A DNA stretch of 64,000 bases from Topomyia yanbarensis. Lineage: Eukaryota > Arthropoda > Insecta > Diptera > Culicidae. This document shows, piece by piece, positions 1-12,107 of this stretch. The notes below the pieces were generated by a model, which worked only from the letters and a program-made list of their open reading frames with translations, did not search any database and was not told where the DNA came from. The DNA lies in the NCBI RefSeq assembly GCF_030247195.1, contig NC_080671.1:189451725-189515724 (forward strand), written 5' to 3'. A program made the position numbers and the translations under genes. Position 1 is the stretch's first letter, and each line of letters opens with the position of its first letter.

Positions 1-846
1 ATGTTCAGTTTCATTAATGAGCGGAACCCAATGACCGACAACGTAAGCAGTTACTTCGATAATAGGGCTCCCTGGTGAGAATATATGACTGACCCGTTTG
101 GGAAGTTTGGTGCTGTTGAGGTTTTAGCTGTTATGCGTATTATTTATTGCAGTTGGTTGGTAATTCTGTAATGGATGAGTTACAACAATTGATTGCGACG
201 GAATAAAGAGGATGGTGAAGAACAGACTAGGGCGTGATTGTAAGCCGTAAGGTTTTATAGTAACTTGGTCTTAAGGGACTTCATACGTAGCTCAGAATGT
301 GCATCCTTAATGGAAACAAAGCTGAGCCATCCATTTCAATTGTCCATTTCAAGAAAGGGTGCACCTTAATATATTTTTTTAATTGCCAACTATATATTTT
401 CCAATTTAAATTTATATCAATGGCAAGCCCGTCGATAATAACAAACATGTTGTCTTTTATGACTGAGGCGCTTGCCAAACTGATGTAATGATGTTTTTTA
501 TCTCCCGGTGCTTTCTGTTTTTTTTGTTATGGCCGACAACTGAGCGATATACTCAAATGTCCTTGTCTATCAGTAATGTCTGGCTCAAATTGATCGGTGA
601 TTTGTGCCTTGCCATGAATCGTCTTTTCATCATTTCCCTGATTGGAAGGATTGGGGAAGTGGTAAGGTTAGGGGCAAGGAAAATAACGACACAGAACAAT
701 AAATACAGAGCATTCTGCATCCCCGGAAGGATTCTGAACACTCTGGAGGTGCTACAATAGCAGGAATAGAACTTTCAACCCCAGAGGGGATATTGAGATA
801 GCAGAACAACAATACCCTGGAAGAGATATTGTCATTCAAATACGGC
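1..846. other. AT-rich stretch without recognised gene
   Basis: No open frame here resembles a known family, and I see no terminal repeats or tRNA-like structure. The short open frames are ordinary chance frames in AT-rich DNA. The stretch borders the 3' end of a minus-strand LINE fragment, so part of it may be that LINE's 3' untranslated region, but I cannot show this. Confidence 0.4.
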
Positions 847-1856
847 TTAAACTATAGCTCTACCACACTGGGTTAGAAACAATAGTATATCCTTGAGTTT
901 TAGCTTTCTGTATATAGGTTGATCTATGTATGGATAACCAAAAATCCGGATACGCAATTGCATTACTACAGGGCAGTTGCATATCAAATGATAAGAAGTT
1001 TCGTAATCAGAATCACAAAGATCACATGAATAATACTCAGCGCGCTGAATAGTAGCCATGTGATAATTGAGCTTGCAATGTCCAATAAGTGCCCTGACTA
1101 AAATACTGAAGTTGTGCTTGGAAGAATGCACCAAAATTCTTTGACATTTTCGGACTCACACTCGGCAGGAAAGTTTTTGTTTGTATGCAAGTTTGCAAGC
1201 TACGCCAATGGTTGGCATGTTCGGATGCAAAATCCAAAAGCGAATCTTGTGCTTTTTCCAACTTATCGAAATTGGTAGAACTGGTTCTGGACCAACGAAG
1301 TCAGTCGCAGCGCCCGTTCTTGCCAATTTGTCCGCCCATTCATTTACAGTAATACCGGAATGACCGGGTACCCATAAAAGGTAGATAGCATTTGAAAAGC
1401 TAAGTTCTTCGATTTGAGTTTTTCAAATTTGCCGAACTAAATGCTTTTAGGGCAGCCTGACTGTCAGAGCAAAAATAGATTCTTTTATCACAAATTCTCT
1501 GTTCAAGTACCAATTGTACGCCACACCGAATCGTATAGATTTCAGCTTGGAATACGGTACAGTATCTACCAATCGAATGAGATTGATTTAATCTCATTTC
1601 ACGACAATAGACACCAGCACCAGCTCGGCCCTCAAACAAAGAACCGTCATTATAACAAACTAGGTGTTCTCCAAGTTGTCGCTCCATTCTGCCAGACAGC
1701 CATTATTTGCGAGGAGTTATTCTCACAATGAAAGTTTTAAATGGAAAACTACATGTGAGTGTAAGGTCACTGGGAGCAAGTGTATACTCATCCCAAGTAA
1801 CTTTTTGGGGCCATAGTCTTGTGTGGCTAGTTGCACGATCTATTGGGTTACTTTTA
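847..1856 (-). pseudogene. LOA-type (Lian-like) LINE, RNase H and C-terminal fragment
   Basis: This is the 3' part of a non-LTR retrotransposon polymerase read on the minus strand. An RNase H domain lies at about 1687-1400: it opens with the YNDGS motif that holds the first catalytic aspartate, has a QAEIYTI motif with the glutamate, and has a SDSQAALKA motif with the third aspartate. Further downstream, at about 1134-847, is the C-terminal zinc-binding motif CDLCDSDYETSYHLICNC (C-x2-C-x8-H-x4-C), usual at the end of RNase H-bearing LINEs. The pieces lie in different frames, so the gene is dead. It is the downstream half of the LINE at 4683-6510; a retroposon separates the two. LOA is preferred because of the RNase H and the form of the RT in the other half; I or R1 relatives are less likely. 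Confidence 0.75.
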
Positions 1857-1885
1857 CAGAGCCCGGTAGCCTAAAACGGTATGCA
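1857..1885. repeat. 29-bp target-site duplication, left copy
   Basis: This 29-base sequence recurs at 4654-4682 with one difference. Both copies are LINE sequence in the same orientation, and the segment between them is foreign to the LINE. The pair therefore looks like the target duplication made when the retroposon at 1886-4653 inserted. It is longer than usual for LINE-mediated insertion (commonly 7-20 bp), so a small local duplication remains possible. Confidence 0.6.
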
Positions 1886-4653
1886 TAAGCATAAGCATAA
1901 GAGATCGCCCGTAGTTGCTACTCCGTTATTGACCAGAACCAAATTAGGTTGCAAAATGTTCATTGGAACAACATGTTTGGGAATAACATGATGAGCCACA
2001 TTGTACAATCTATTCTGATCCCTGCATGTTGATCAATACCGACGCCGGCCACGTCCGAATGCAGATCTTCTGGGAAAGGAAGGAATGTTAGTCCGATACA
2101 TGTTGCTACTAGAGACCGAGGAATCCTCTGCATCTCCACATTAGGGCATTGCAAAAAATTTTTTTTTTGAATTCTCGAAGGCCCCCCCTCTCATATTGTG
2201 ACAAATGTCAAAGTAAGCTCAGATGCCAAATTTCACATCACTTGGACATTTTTAGACCCCCGCCCATTTCGCTTGAAATTCTTTGAAATTGGTACTATGG
2301 GAAAATATGGAGGAAAAATACATTAAATGCAATAACTTTTGAAGTAGCAATCAGAAAATTAAAATTTATACCTCTTTTGGAAGTAAATAATCTTGGTATT
2401 TGAATGGAGATATATTTGTTTCTACAAAAATACGGGAAAGTGGGGTACTGGGTCATTTTGGCCCCAAAATCCCCTATTTTTAATGATTTTTCTGCTCCGT
2501 GATGCAAATCATACATATTTTGTAGTTTTTCTAATGTGAAAAAATCACAGAAATCGAACGGAACCCTTTTGACCTTAGTCCGAATACGAGAAGTTGGGGT
2601 TAAATGGCCTTTTGTCATTCATATTAAACTTCATCATTTTCTCGCGAATATATCTCTATTATTCTTCACTAAATTTTCATAAACTATACCTTGTTGAACG
2701 TGGAAAATCCTTAGGATTATAACAAAAATAGATTCGTTACCGGTAAAATTCAGGAACATCAAATTATCTGACATATAGTGTCGATTTCACATTTTTATCA
2801 TAAAATCGCTCATATTAACTCCATTTAACAACAAAATTCTTATTTAATTTACTACTTTTAGTGTAAAATATGGTTAGGGATCACATGAGAAAAGTTTCAT
2901 TCCTGGGAAAATAGGGGAAGTTGAGGTATTAGGACAAATAATGAAAAAAATGAGATTTGTAGAGTAAATATCAAAAAGTTTGATGTTTCTGAATTTTAAC
3001 TTTAACGTTTTTATTTTTGTTTTATTCCTCAGAATTTTACACGTTCAATAAGTCACATTTTATGAAAATTGATTGAAGAATAATAGAGATATATGCATGA
3101 GAAAATGATAAAATTTAATATGACTGACAAAAAGCCCTATAACTCCAACTTCTCGTATTCGGACTAAGGTCAAAAGGGTTCCGTTCGATTTCTGAGATTT
3201 TTTCACATTAGAAAAACTACAAAATATGTATGATTTGCATCACGGAGCAGAAAAATCATTAAAAATAGGGAATTTTGGTGCCAAAATGACCCAGTACCCC
3301 ACTTTCCCGTATTTTTCTAGAAACATATCTTTATTCAAATACTAAAATTATTTCCTTTCAAAAGAGGTATAAATTGTAATTTTCTGATTGCTACTTCAAA
3401 AGTTATTGCATTTAATGTATTTTTCCTCCATATTTCCCCATAGTACCAATTTCAAAAAATTTCAAGCGAAGTGGGCGGGGGTCTAAAATTGTCCAAATGA
3501 TGTGAAATTTGGCAACTGAGCTTCCTTTGACATTTGTCACAATATGAGAGGGGGGGCCTTTGGGAATTCAAAAAAAAAATTTTTTGCAATGCCCTACTCC
3601 ACATGTATCACGGGAATGGGAGAGTTGTTAGTAAGTGTGCCAATTGCGTTATCATGTAATAATTGCTCTGGGCAGCCGGCTGCCGAGAATTTGGGAAATT
3701 TGTCATTTATTGTATTAATACGATTAGCAAAATAAGCAACTTGAACTCCGGAAAGCCGGCGATAAGGAGCACTGCTTATATTTCTTAAAAATATTCAATC
3801 ACGCGACGAATTTTTCGTGGTTTCTATCGTGTCGGTGCTGATTTTACCCGGCGATCGTTTGAATAAAATGAAGAATCTTATAGAGAAGGTTCATCAGACT
3901 CTTCCATAGGTGTCGCGAAGTTGGTGTTCTAGGATTCGCTCCATGCAAGCGATGCGACCTGTACATAGTTTATTAGGTAGTAGTTTAGTAAGTTTTCGAG
4001 AACACGATCGCTCGAAAAAGAAGATCTTGTTTAGTTTTTGGTTCTTTTTAAACTCTGGGTACCCGGCTACCGAGAGTATCCTATGTTTTCTAAACAAAAG
4101 CAATTTCAACTCCACACAGCCGATCGTGGGAGTATTGCCTAGAAAAGCTAATCTTATCTGCATAATAGGCCGGATCACTTTTTAGACTAATTTCGCTATA
4201 CCTTCTCCACAATATATTTTTTGGGTTGCAAACTACCGAGTGATAACACCTTATACACACAAAGAGTTATGATAGCTCGAGATGTTATAAATCAACGAAA
4301 GTATTTCCTATTTCTAAAATCGAATTGTTTGCGAAATACACGTATACGAACGATTATATCGAACATTAAAGGGAAATACAGAGGATCGTTAACCTGATGC
4401 ACGGGCTTGCCACTAATAACGGAACTTGAAATTAGATTCATTAAAACTGACGCGGCGAATTTTCAGTGCGTATTGACCCGCGATCATCGATACTAGTCGA
4501 ATTAAAGTCTTATTGGAGCTGATTTCCCAACAACTATTCATTTTTACGGTATTGTTTTCTCCGCTAGATCTGTTCGCACCCTCTCATTCTGCTACTATTG
4601 GCAGAAGGCTGATAGCACCCAGTCGTCGCCGGTCTAAGGACCAAATGCCATTC
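1886..4653 (-). mobile_element. Non-coding retroposon (copy A) with (ATGCTT)n-like tail
   Basis: Read on the minus strand, this element starts near 4653 and ends at 1886 in a short repeated tail of the form TTATGC, next to a 29-bp direct repeat. That tail plus flanking duplication is the signature of target-primed reverse transcription. Its first 800 bases are an inverted copy of 8425-9566. The last 250 bases (about 2133-1886) form its 3' region. No coding capacity is evident. A hAT element (2142-3596) sits inside it. It may be the 3' part of an autonomous LINE whose coding region is not present here, or a long SINE. Confidence 0.6.
2142..3596. mobile_element. Non-autonomous hAT element with long inverted arms
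   Basis: The element is 1455 bp, flanked by a perfect 8-bp duplication CTCCACAT at 2134-2141 and 3597-3604. The termini read TAGGGCATTGCAAAAAATT in opposite orientation. The inverted arms are very long: about 630 bp on the left (2142-2770) and about 620 bp on the right (2975-3596), with a loop near 200 bp. An 8-bp duplication and a TAGGG start fit the hAT superfamily. It has no transposase, so it must be mobilised in trans. It is inserted in retroposon copy A. A fragment of an arm of the same family lies at 16704-16840. Confidence 0.88.
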
Positions 4654-4682
4654 CAGAGCCCAGTAGCCTAAAACGGTATGCA
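4654..4682. repeat. 29-bp target-site duplication, right copy
   Basis: This is the partner of 1857-1885. After this copy the LOA-type LINE resumes on the minus strand without a gap, which shows that the retroposon between the two copies interrupted a continuous LINE. Confidence 0.6.
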
Positions 4683-6510
4683 CGAGAAAGTGCTTCTTGT
4701 TTCAGAAACACATGTAGTGGCGTTATGTTCAAGAGTGCCTCTAGAGCTGCAGTAGGTGTTGTCGAGAACGCACCAGTCATCGCCATCAAGACCATCCTCT
4801 GAAGATGGTTTAACTTTGATTTGATTATTATAACTTCTCCCTTTTGCAGCCAAACAAGGCACCCGTACGCCAGTATTGGTCTAACAATTGTTCTGTAGAT
4901 CCACTGATTGTACTTGGGTTTGAGTCCCCAAGATTTGCCGAAAGCCATGCAAGCTTTCTTGATTCTGAAATCGACGTGCGCTGTCCAATTAGGTTTTGAG
5001 CAAAGAATTGCCCCAACGTACTTTATTTGATCTGCGATAATAATTTCAGGATAAAAAAAACTGCACTGGACGAACTCCGGTTGTAACCCTTCGTTGCGTG
5101 AAAAGCACCTTTGATGTTTTATTTGGATTAACTGGTAGTGCAACATGAAGACACTATTGCTCAAAAATACATAAGGCTTGTTGCATCAAATCAAAAAGTG
5201 TGTTAATGCTAATACCGGTGATCATTATATGCTAATCATTGGCGAAACCATACGTCGGAAACCCAAGCTCATTAAGTTTCCTCAACATAGAAGACGCTCA
5301 GTTTCCTTATATCTACTTATCTTAAGGATGAGCACAGATGTCGGTTGCTAAGCATTGCGTGTATCCAGCTCGTGATATATGAAGGTACTCCATGACCTCG
5401 TGCTGCTTCCGAAATGGCTTCGAAAGACACGTTGTCAAAAGTACCTTCAATATCGACAAAAAAAAACTCCTCAACTGGATTGCTTTTGTGAATAAGCATT
5501 TTCAATTTTGTAGACAACATTGTGTAACAGGGTGATAGTAGACTTCCCCCGCTGATCTGAATGTTGCTTTACATGCAGCGGGTACTCGCCCAAGCTAACA
5601 TCCTGAATGTAGTGGTCGATTAAACGTTCCACTGATTTGAAAAGAAAGGAGGTTAAATTGATCGGTCTGAAGCTCTTTGCCTCCTCGTAAGTGACGCGGC
5701 CACCTTTGGGAATGAATTTTACAGTTATTTCTCGCCACGCTAACGGAATGTATCCTATTGTAAAACTACAAGTAAGAACTCTTATCAAAATATGTTTGAA
5801 GTGTGCATATCCTTTTTGTAGTAGAACTGGAATGTTTCCATCTTTTTCCGGAGGCTTATACGGAGCAAAACTTTCAGTCGCCCATTTGATCGATTCGGTT
5901 GTTATAATTCTAGAACTACCTGAAATGAACTCAGGGGCAGTCGTGAGTGATGGCTCCGTATAGCCTGGAAAGTGTGTGTCAAAAAGTTGAGTACTACATC
6001 TTCGTCAGACGAGTATTCACTATTAGCAGTTCTAAGCGAGCTGACATGAAAAGTTTTCGATTTCGAAAGTATCTTACTTAATCTACTAGTCTCGTTGAGA
6101 CTTAAGGCAGGCTTTTCCAACAACTTATCTCGGAGGATCGAAGGGCATTTCTGTATGCTTTGCGAGCCAACTTAAATGCCTCCAACCCGTCTCTGCGTCT
6201 GCGATGCCAAGCTCTTCTACATAACTTTTTGAGTTGAACAAGTTCGGTATTCTGCTGCTACTATGAGTGAGCTTGTTTTATCCACGACCTCATCCAAGTC
6301 ACTTGGAAATTCAATCGACAAAAAAATAGATGTGTACTTATGATCAGATAACGACGGTTCGAGCTCGTTTGGTACGAGCCACTTTGCCAATTCATGCGTA
6401 ATACCATCAGAGCAGAGAGTTGCATCTAACACCTCTTCTCTGCCAGCTCGTGCAAATGTTGGGCGGTATTCTGCATTAAGAATGTGCAAATTTGTACTAC
6501 TTAATTTAAA
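4683..6510 (-). pseudogene. LOA-type LINE, endonuclease end and reverse transcriptase
   Basis: On the minus strand, from 6510 downwards, this reads as the end of an endonuclease domain (about 6489-6300, motif SDHKY) followed by a reverse transcriptase. RT motifs in order are a KFIPKGG...SFRPINLTSF block near 5720-5640, motif A as VDIEGTFDNVSFEA near 5450, a motif C relic GFANDYHIM near 5240 (normally YADDY, so one catalytic aspartate is changed to asparagine), and a thumb region near 5100-4690 with YRTIVRPILAYGCLVW. The parts lie in different frames with stops, so it is inactive. The rest of the same LINE lies at 847-1856. The 5' end is missing beyond about 6510. Confidence 0.78.
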
Positions 6511-6785
6511 AATTTGAAAACCAAAACCCGGCCTGAACCCGAAAATTTAAAATTTGATGAACTCAATCTGAAACCGACTCGTTAATATGGAGAATCAACG
6601 AAAGATCCCGAAGACTTTTAATTTTTGGGCCTTCGAGCTGGGTTCTAGGATTATTTAGGATAATGGAATCACTCGCACTCGGACCTAAAGTAGCCTGACA
6701 ATTTATATCTGCCTACAAATTATATCTGCCTATGACAAAATGAATCACTGGCGAGTGGTATTCTTATAAATTTATGAAGCGTCGT

Positions 6786-7019
6786 TTTTCTAGTGAATGT
6801 AGGGTTTCAAAATTATTTTTCCTTGTAAACGGTGGGGTCAAGAACCACGAAAAGCCTCTTTTCATAGCGATAGGTGCTTCCCTCGTTGTGCTGAAGCTAC
6901 TCAATTTTTACCTTACAATGCTCAGCTTATCCTAGAATATTCACAATAGTCCAATTGCGTGGAAAACGTAGCAAAATACAGTCCAAAATAATAAGATTTA
7001 TCAGTTTTCAATAATATTT
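6786..7019. repeat. Fragment of the 13551-14075 MITE family
   Basis: About 230 bases match 13565-13812 in the same orientation, including the TCTAGTG...GTAGGG start and the block ending TCAGTTTTCAATAATATT. Termini are missing here, so this is a truncated relic of the TTAA-flanked element at 13551-14075. Confidence 0.75.
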
Positions 7020-7270
7020 TTTTATTCAAAATGGAATCCAATATATTTTCTGTTTAAGTTTGATGGAACAAAGACAGTCTCTAGAAAATAAATTTTGGGA
7101 TTAATCTGCTTGAATTATCTGCTTTTACAGAAACAAATAAGACGATATGCCTTTTTCGAAAGTTTCTCAATTCGAGCTGCCATGAGCCACTAAAGTACCA
7201 CCAAATTTGTGAGTACAATATTAGGGAGTTGTCCCCGAGCTATAACAGCCTTTGTAGTCAATTGTTTAAA
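7020..7270. repeat. Dispersed repeat shared with 24550-24850
   Basis: This segment resembles 24550-24850. Shared landmarks are AAAATGGAATC, the block ending CGAGC(T/C)GCCATGA, and GAG(T/C)TGTCCCC. No ends or coding capacity were seen, and the element class is unknown. Confidence 0.6.
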
Positions 7271-7671
7271 AGCATCTCGTGGACAGAGGTGGGTAAGAAA
7301 ACAACAACGGTTTCGGTTCGGCTTTAGAAAACCGAACCTGGTTTTTTCTGTGCACGATACTTTGGTTGAAAGAAGAAGCAGTGAAATGATATGCAGTGGT
7401 GTCGAATAGACAAGCGAAATGAATGAAATTAGTTTATCAAAATTCATGGGACAATATTGAAATGTTTGGTTCTGGGAAGTTGTTTACAGTTCAAAAATTG
7501 ATGTTTGCCATCATACTAAAACCAAGACGGCGGAAACAAATTCAAAATGGCCACCTTGTGTTGGCGATCAAATGATTTAATGTGATACATATTTGGTTTG
7601 GGAAAGAAAATCGATGTCTACAGCCATTTCAAAATTCATAATGGAGGACTTGGACTTAATACGATAAGTTA

Positions 7672-7693
7672 TGTGTGACAAAAAGCGATGCAA
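7672..7693. repeat. Direct repeat flanking retroposon copy B, left copy
   Basis: GTGACAAAAAGCGATGCAA occurs at 7675-7693 and again at 9570-9588, with three matching bases (ATG) a little further out. The segment between them ends in a short CTATG-type tail, so these are probably target duplications of the insertion at 7694-9569. Confidence 0.6.
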
Positions 7694-9569
7694 ATTATAA
7701 AAGTGCACAGAAAATGTCTAGAAACACAGTGTACATTGTAAAAATAGTGAAAAATGGTTTTTCAGAGAAAACATTCTATCCGAAAAGTGAAAAAATATGG
7801 CAATAAGAAAAATTGACATATTCAAATACTTGGCTTTTCACCAGCGTCTATTTCCCAAAATTCTTCGCCCGAAAAATAGGTGGCAAACCAGCCGGTCGGT
7901 GCTCAGCTAATTTCGTCCGCGTCCCTTGTCACCTATTTTTATTTAGTGATTCATCGGCGGTGCTATCTTTGAAAATGAGCCGCCTTGGATATTCAACTTT
8001 TTTTTTACTTTCTTATTTTATTGCAAATGAGTAGAGGTTTTGAATTTTTTATATTCGGGATTGCAGATATTTTGTCGCATGTAAATTTTGGGTATCCGTT
8101 GATGTGATGGCGCTGTAAGGGAACACGTATCTGCCGGTCGGCAAACTAATTTCTATGTTTGTTTAGGGTTTGTTTTACTAACGGGGGAACTGATCCACAG
8201 AGCATTCAATGTGCTCAGGGAAAACACATGACCTTATTTGAGTGGAATGGTGACTTCAATCATGTATAAGGTTTGAGAATAGACAATTCGCGAGAGGGAT
8301 CGGGGACCGGTTGGCAATTACCTTCAGTTATGTTAGCACGAAGAATAAGTGTTTTGCTGTCATTTTCATTGGTTAGCTTTCAATTCTATCTCATGCCTCC
8401 ACGCGAGTCTAAGTCTATTGACGACATTTGGTCCCTAGACCGGCGACGACTGGGAGCTATCAGCCTTCTGCCGATAGTAGCAGAATGAGAGTGTGCGAAC
8501 AGATTTAACCGAGAAAGCAATACCGTAAAAGTTGTTCGGAAATCAGCTCCAATAAGACTTTAATTTGACTAGTATCGATGAACGCGGATCAATACGTATT
8601 GAAAATTCGCCGCGTCTGTTTTAATGAATCTAATTTCAAGTTCCGTTATTGGTAACAAGCCCGTCCATCAGGTTAACGATCCTTTGTATTTCCCTTCAAT
8701 GTTCGATATAATCGTTCGTATACATGTATTTCACAAACAATCCGATATTAGAAATAGGAAACACTTTCGCTGATTTATAACATCTAGAGCTATCATAACT
8801 CTTTGTCTGTATAACGTGTTATCACTCGATAGTTTGCAACCCAAAAAATATATCGTAGAGAAGGAGTAGTGAAGTTAGTCTAAATAATGTCGCAATAAAT
8901 AGTGATCCGGCCCATTAAGCAGATAAGATTAGTTTTTCTAGGCAATATTCCCACGATCGGCTGTGTGGAGTTGAAATAGCTTTTGTTTAGAAAACATAGG
9001 ATACTCTCGGTAGCCGGCTACCCAGATTTTAAAAGAACAAAAAACTAAACAAGATCTTCTTTTTCGAGCGATCGTGTTTTCGAAAACTAACTGAACTACA
9101 AACTAAGGGATCATCCATAAATGACGTAGCATTATATGGGGGAGGGGAGAGTTTTGCATTTTGTGATAATGTGTGACGACGGGAGGGTAGGGGGTCATGT
9201 CAGGCTATGTAGCTTTTTCAAAGGGGAATAACTAACATAGGTTTTTATTTAAAAAAAATCACGGGGACAGGGGGGGGGAGAGTTACCGTCAAGCTACGTA
9301 ATTACCATGGGGTATATAGAGGTTTGTGACGAAATGCTACGATGGGGGAGGGGGGTGGTAAAATTACTCAAAAAATGCTACGTCATTTATGGATGATCCC
9401 TAATAAATTATGCTTTACAGGTCGCATCGCTTGATTGGAGCGAATCCTAGACCCTATTTCCTTCCAAACCACCAACTTCGCGACACCCATGGAAGAGTCT
9501 GATGAACCTTCGGTATAAGATTCCTCATTTTATTCAAACGATCGCCGGGTAAAATCAGCTATGCTATGA
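7694..9569 (+). mobile_element. Retroposon copy B, opposite orientation to copy A
   Basis: The segment is bounded by a 19-bp perfect direct repeat. Its part from about 8425 to 9566 is an inverted copy of 3825-4645, interrupted only by the MITE at 9107-9400. It starts about 730 bases further upstream than copy A and ends earlier, in CTATGCTATG. The two copies in opposite orientation form a large inverted repeat, with arms of about 800 bp around 3.8 kb of LINE and repeat DNA. No coding region was recognised in the upstream 730 bases, so function and class are unknown. Confidence 0.55.
9107..9400. mobile_element. MITE with GGGATCATCCATAAATGACG termini
   Basis: The inverted ends are GGGATCATCCATAAATGACG on the left and its reverse complement on the right, about 25 bases each. 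The flanking duplication is TAA (9104-9106, 9401-9403). The element is 294 bp with G-rich internal strings. The related sequence in retroposon copy A (around 3980 on the minus strand) lacks the element and keeps a single TAA, which gives an empty-site control. Confidence 0.88.
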
Positions 9570-9958
9570 GTGACAAAAAGCGATGCAAGTTGAATATTAT
9601 TGGTATAGGAAGAGGTTTGGAGTCTTGGAAGTCTAACATTGATATCTACTACTATATTGAGACATCCACCGAAACGTACACACCGCACTAACTGCTTACT
9701 AAAGACTGCTGTAAGGTTGTCAGCAAGTTTTTGGTGTAACTAATACTTGTATTTGCTAATTGCGGTAATAATAATCCCATTTTGGTTTAAACGCAAGACA
9801 AATTATAAAACAGAATTTGATTGTTAGGTATACGCATTATTGTCCCATTTGCATAAAGAAATTTTATCAATTCTGTAACCTAAAAAGAACTTTTGTATTT
9901 TACTGAACATGGTGAATTTGGCACCACTTGCATCTGGTATACTCAACCTGCACAAAAC

Positions 9959-10018
9959 GTTGCATAACGCAGGGCTGATTTTTGAAACAACTTGTGTTCT
10001 CGTTCAGCCCTTCGTTAT
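9959..10018. repeat. Hairpin with 18-bp stem
   Basis: GCATAACGCAGGGCTGA pairs with TCAGCCCTTCGTTATGC across a loop of about 25 bases, with one mismatch. It may be the core of a very small MITE or a structured transcript. No flanking duplication was identified. Confidence 0.6.
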
Positions 10019-10116
10019 GCAAATTTGCGATATTAGGACAGATTGGCCAAGCGCGGTGTTTCATGAGGCGCGGCCGTTCCTTTCGATCGTGGTTGGCTGC
10101 GTGGTTTTTCGGCAAT

Positions 10117-10342
10117 CGTGATCACGGAAAACTGTTTTTGGAAAAACGACATATCGAGAAAATCAAGGTTAAAATTTCAAGTTACCACTGCTCTTGGTAG
10201 ACAAAGCGCACTTGGAAGCGATCGATCTATTGATCAAATCTCTATAAAAATTCGGAAAAATATTTTGAGGAAGTTGTACTTTCAGATTAAGTAATAAATT
10301 TTTTTCGATTTTTTGAAAAATGAACAGGTATGTAACCCCTTA
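10117..10342. repeat. 3' end fragment of the TTAA-flanked element
   Basis: About 225 bases match 16455-16702, ending in GTAACCCCTTA. The left end of the element is absent. The flanking TTAA is present on the right side only. Confidence 0.75.
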
Positions 10343-12107
10343 ATGATAACAATTCACTAACTGAAATTGTACATAATGGGTATCTTTCTTATGAGGGCAA
10401 AGTCTGACAACCGACGTTTCCGACGCATATGAGGTTTCTATGCGTAGTCTTCAATAAGGAAATAATACCCCTTATTTAAAAGTTCGGCAGGATTTTGTTG
10501 TACCGTACATGTTGAACGCAGAAATGGTTTTGACCTTAAGCAAACCTTTGGATTATTTTGTGAAATGGTTATCAAAAAGGAAGGAGGTTTTTTAAATGAA
10601 ATAATTTACATTTCTTATAACGGTAGTTCATTACAAATGTGATTAAATTGGTGTAATTTTTCTAAAACATGCCATTTACTGTAAAAATTCGTCACGCTTT
10701 CGATACTGTAATGTTCATGTAAATTGAAATGTGTTTCGCATTAAAGGTGTCCAACAGTAAACATTGTTACTTAATTAAATTATTTAGCCAAGTAGTAAGA
10801 TAACTCCGCCATTCTAAATGAAAAATAATTAAAATTATCCCGTAATAACACTGCTACTGAGGAATTCAAGACTAGGATTATGGCAACCCGCCAACACTAA
10901 CTTGAACATCACATTCAGCGAATCCCATTGACCGCTATTACTGTATCGATATGCATTCAACATGGTATTTGCGATGGGAAGACATGGTGGAACGCTTTTC
11001 GTGTTTAGCGGATTTTAAACTTACCCATGAGAAGACAAGTTGTTAAATAATATACATTACTGGTCATTAACGCACGTATTGCCTTGATAAGGCATTGCGT
11101 TGGAATTGTGCAAGTTAACGCTAGGGCATCCACATCCTACGAGTGGGTTAGGAAGATAAATTGAAAGAAATTTATTTATTTTTTCCTCGAGCATGCGCTG
11201 AAGATTTCTTGCGTGAACCTAGTCACGCCACGGCTGCTTTAAGGTGCGTAGGAACTGGGGAAACGAATGGAGCGCCAATCACGTCAAATCGAATTAATAA
11301 AAATCTAATTAGACAACAAGTTCCAACTAGTATCGCGTACGGGGCGGCTGCAAAGAACAGGACTCGTTACCACAACCATACTCGATGTGGGTTACGGGAC
11401 CAGTCGCAGTGACTGATTGCGGTACCTGGCTAGTAATTTGTCTGGTCCAGGGGGGATTATCGTTGTGACATGTGATAAATGGCATAATCAATGTCCAATG
11501 TTAGTCTAATTGAGATGCAACGTTATGGAGACCAGCCTCTGGATAAAGTGGAGTAAAAATTGGAATTGAGTTGGATATTGATTTAATAGGAGGTGTTACA
11601 AATTGTATTAACTACTACCAATAATTTTGTTACTTGATTGCACGAGAAGTTTGAAGGTATTAGTACGGTTTCAAAAAGCTTATCTCTTCTTTAAAAAATA
11701 AAATATTACATTATATAATCACAAAATACGTTTTTAGATCTGGGGTAGAAAAAGTTATAGTTTTGAGAAGCACTGTGATGTTTCATTTCGCCAGTTAGTT
11801 TCGAAAATGAAAGTGCCAAAATCGCTCAGTGATATTGAAGTAAACAAACTGCACATCGAAGCGAGTACAAGAAGATCGCGACAAACTGTATTCACCCAGC
11901 TATTTGTGACAAATCAGGCGTTCGATGCATTCTCAGAAAGTTATGCCATTGGTGGGGCAAGCTTGACCTATCGAACAATTTTGAAAAGTTCGCAAGCAGG
12001 AGACATGGTTAACTGAAAAACTGTTTTAATACAAGCAGATACGTAAGAAAACTGCAGTTGGTGTAGCAAAAATCTTTATACAGGTATACTGCGATTATGT
12101 ACACCTT

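Larger units (their letters stand above)
6511..7671. other. Non-coding stretch holding two dispersed-repeat pieces
   Basis: No gene was recognised. The interval contains fragments of two dispersed repeats, annotated separately at 6786-7019 and 7020-7270. A small inverted repeat built on CGGTTCGGCTT lies near 7310-7345. Confidence 0.5.
9589..12107. other. Non-coding interval with hairpin and small repeats
   Basis: No protein gene was recognised. It contains a strong hairpin (9959-10018) and a fragment of the TTAA element (10117-10342). A GC-richer block at about 11090-11520 has no matches elsewhere in the window and shows no clear frame beyond 83 codons; it could be host unique sequence. Confidence 0.4.
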
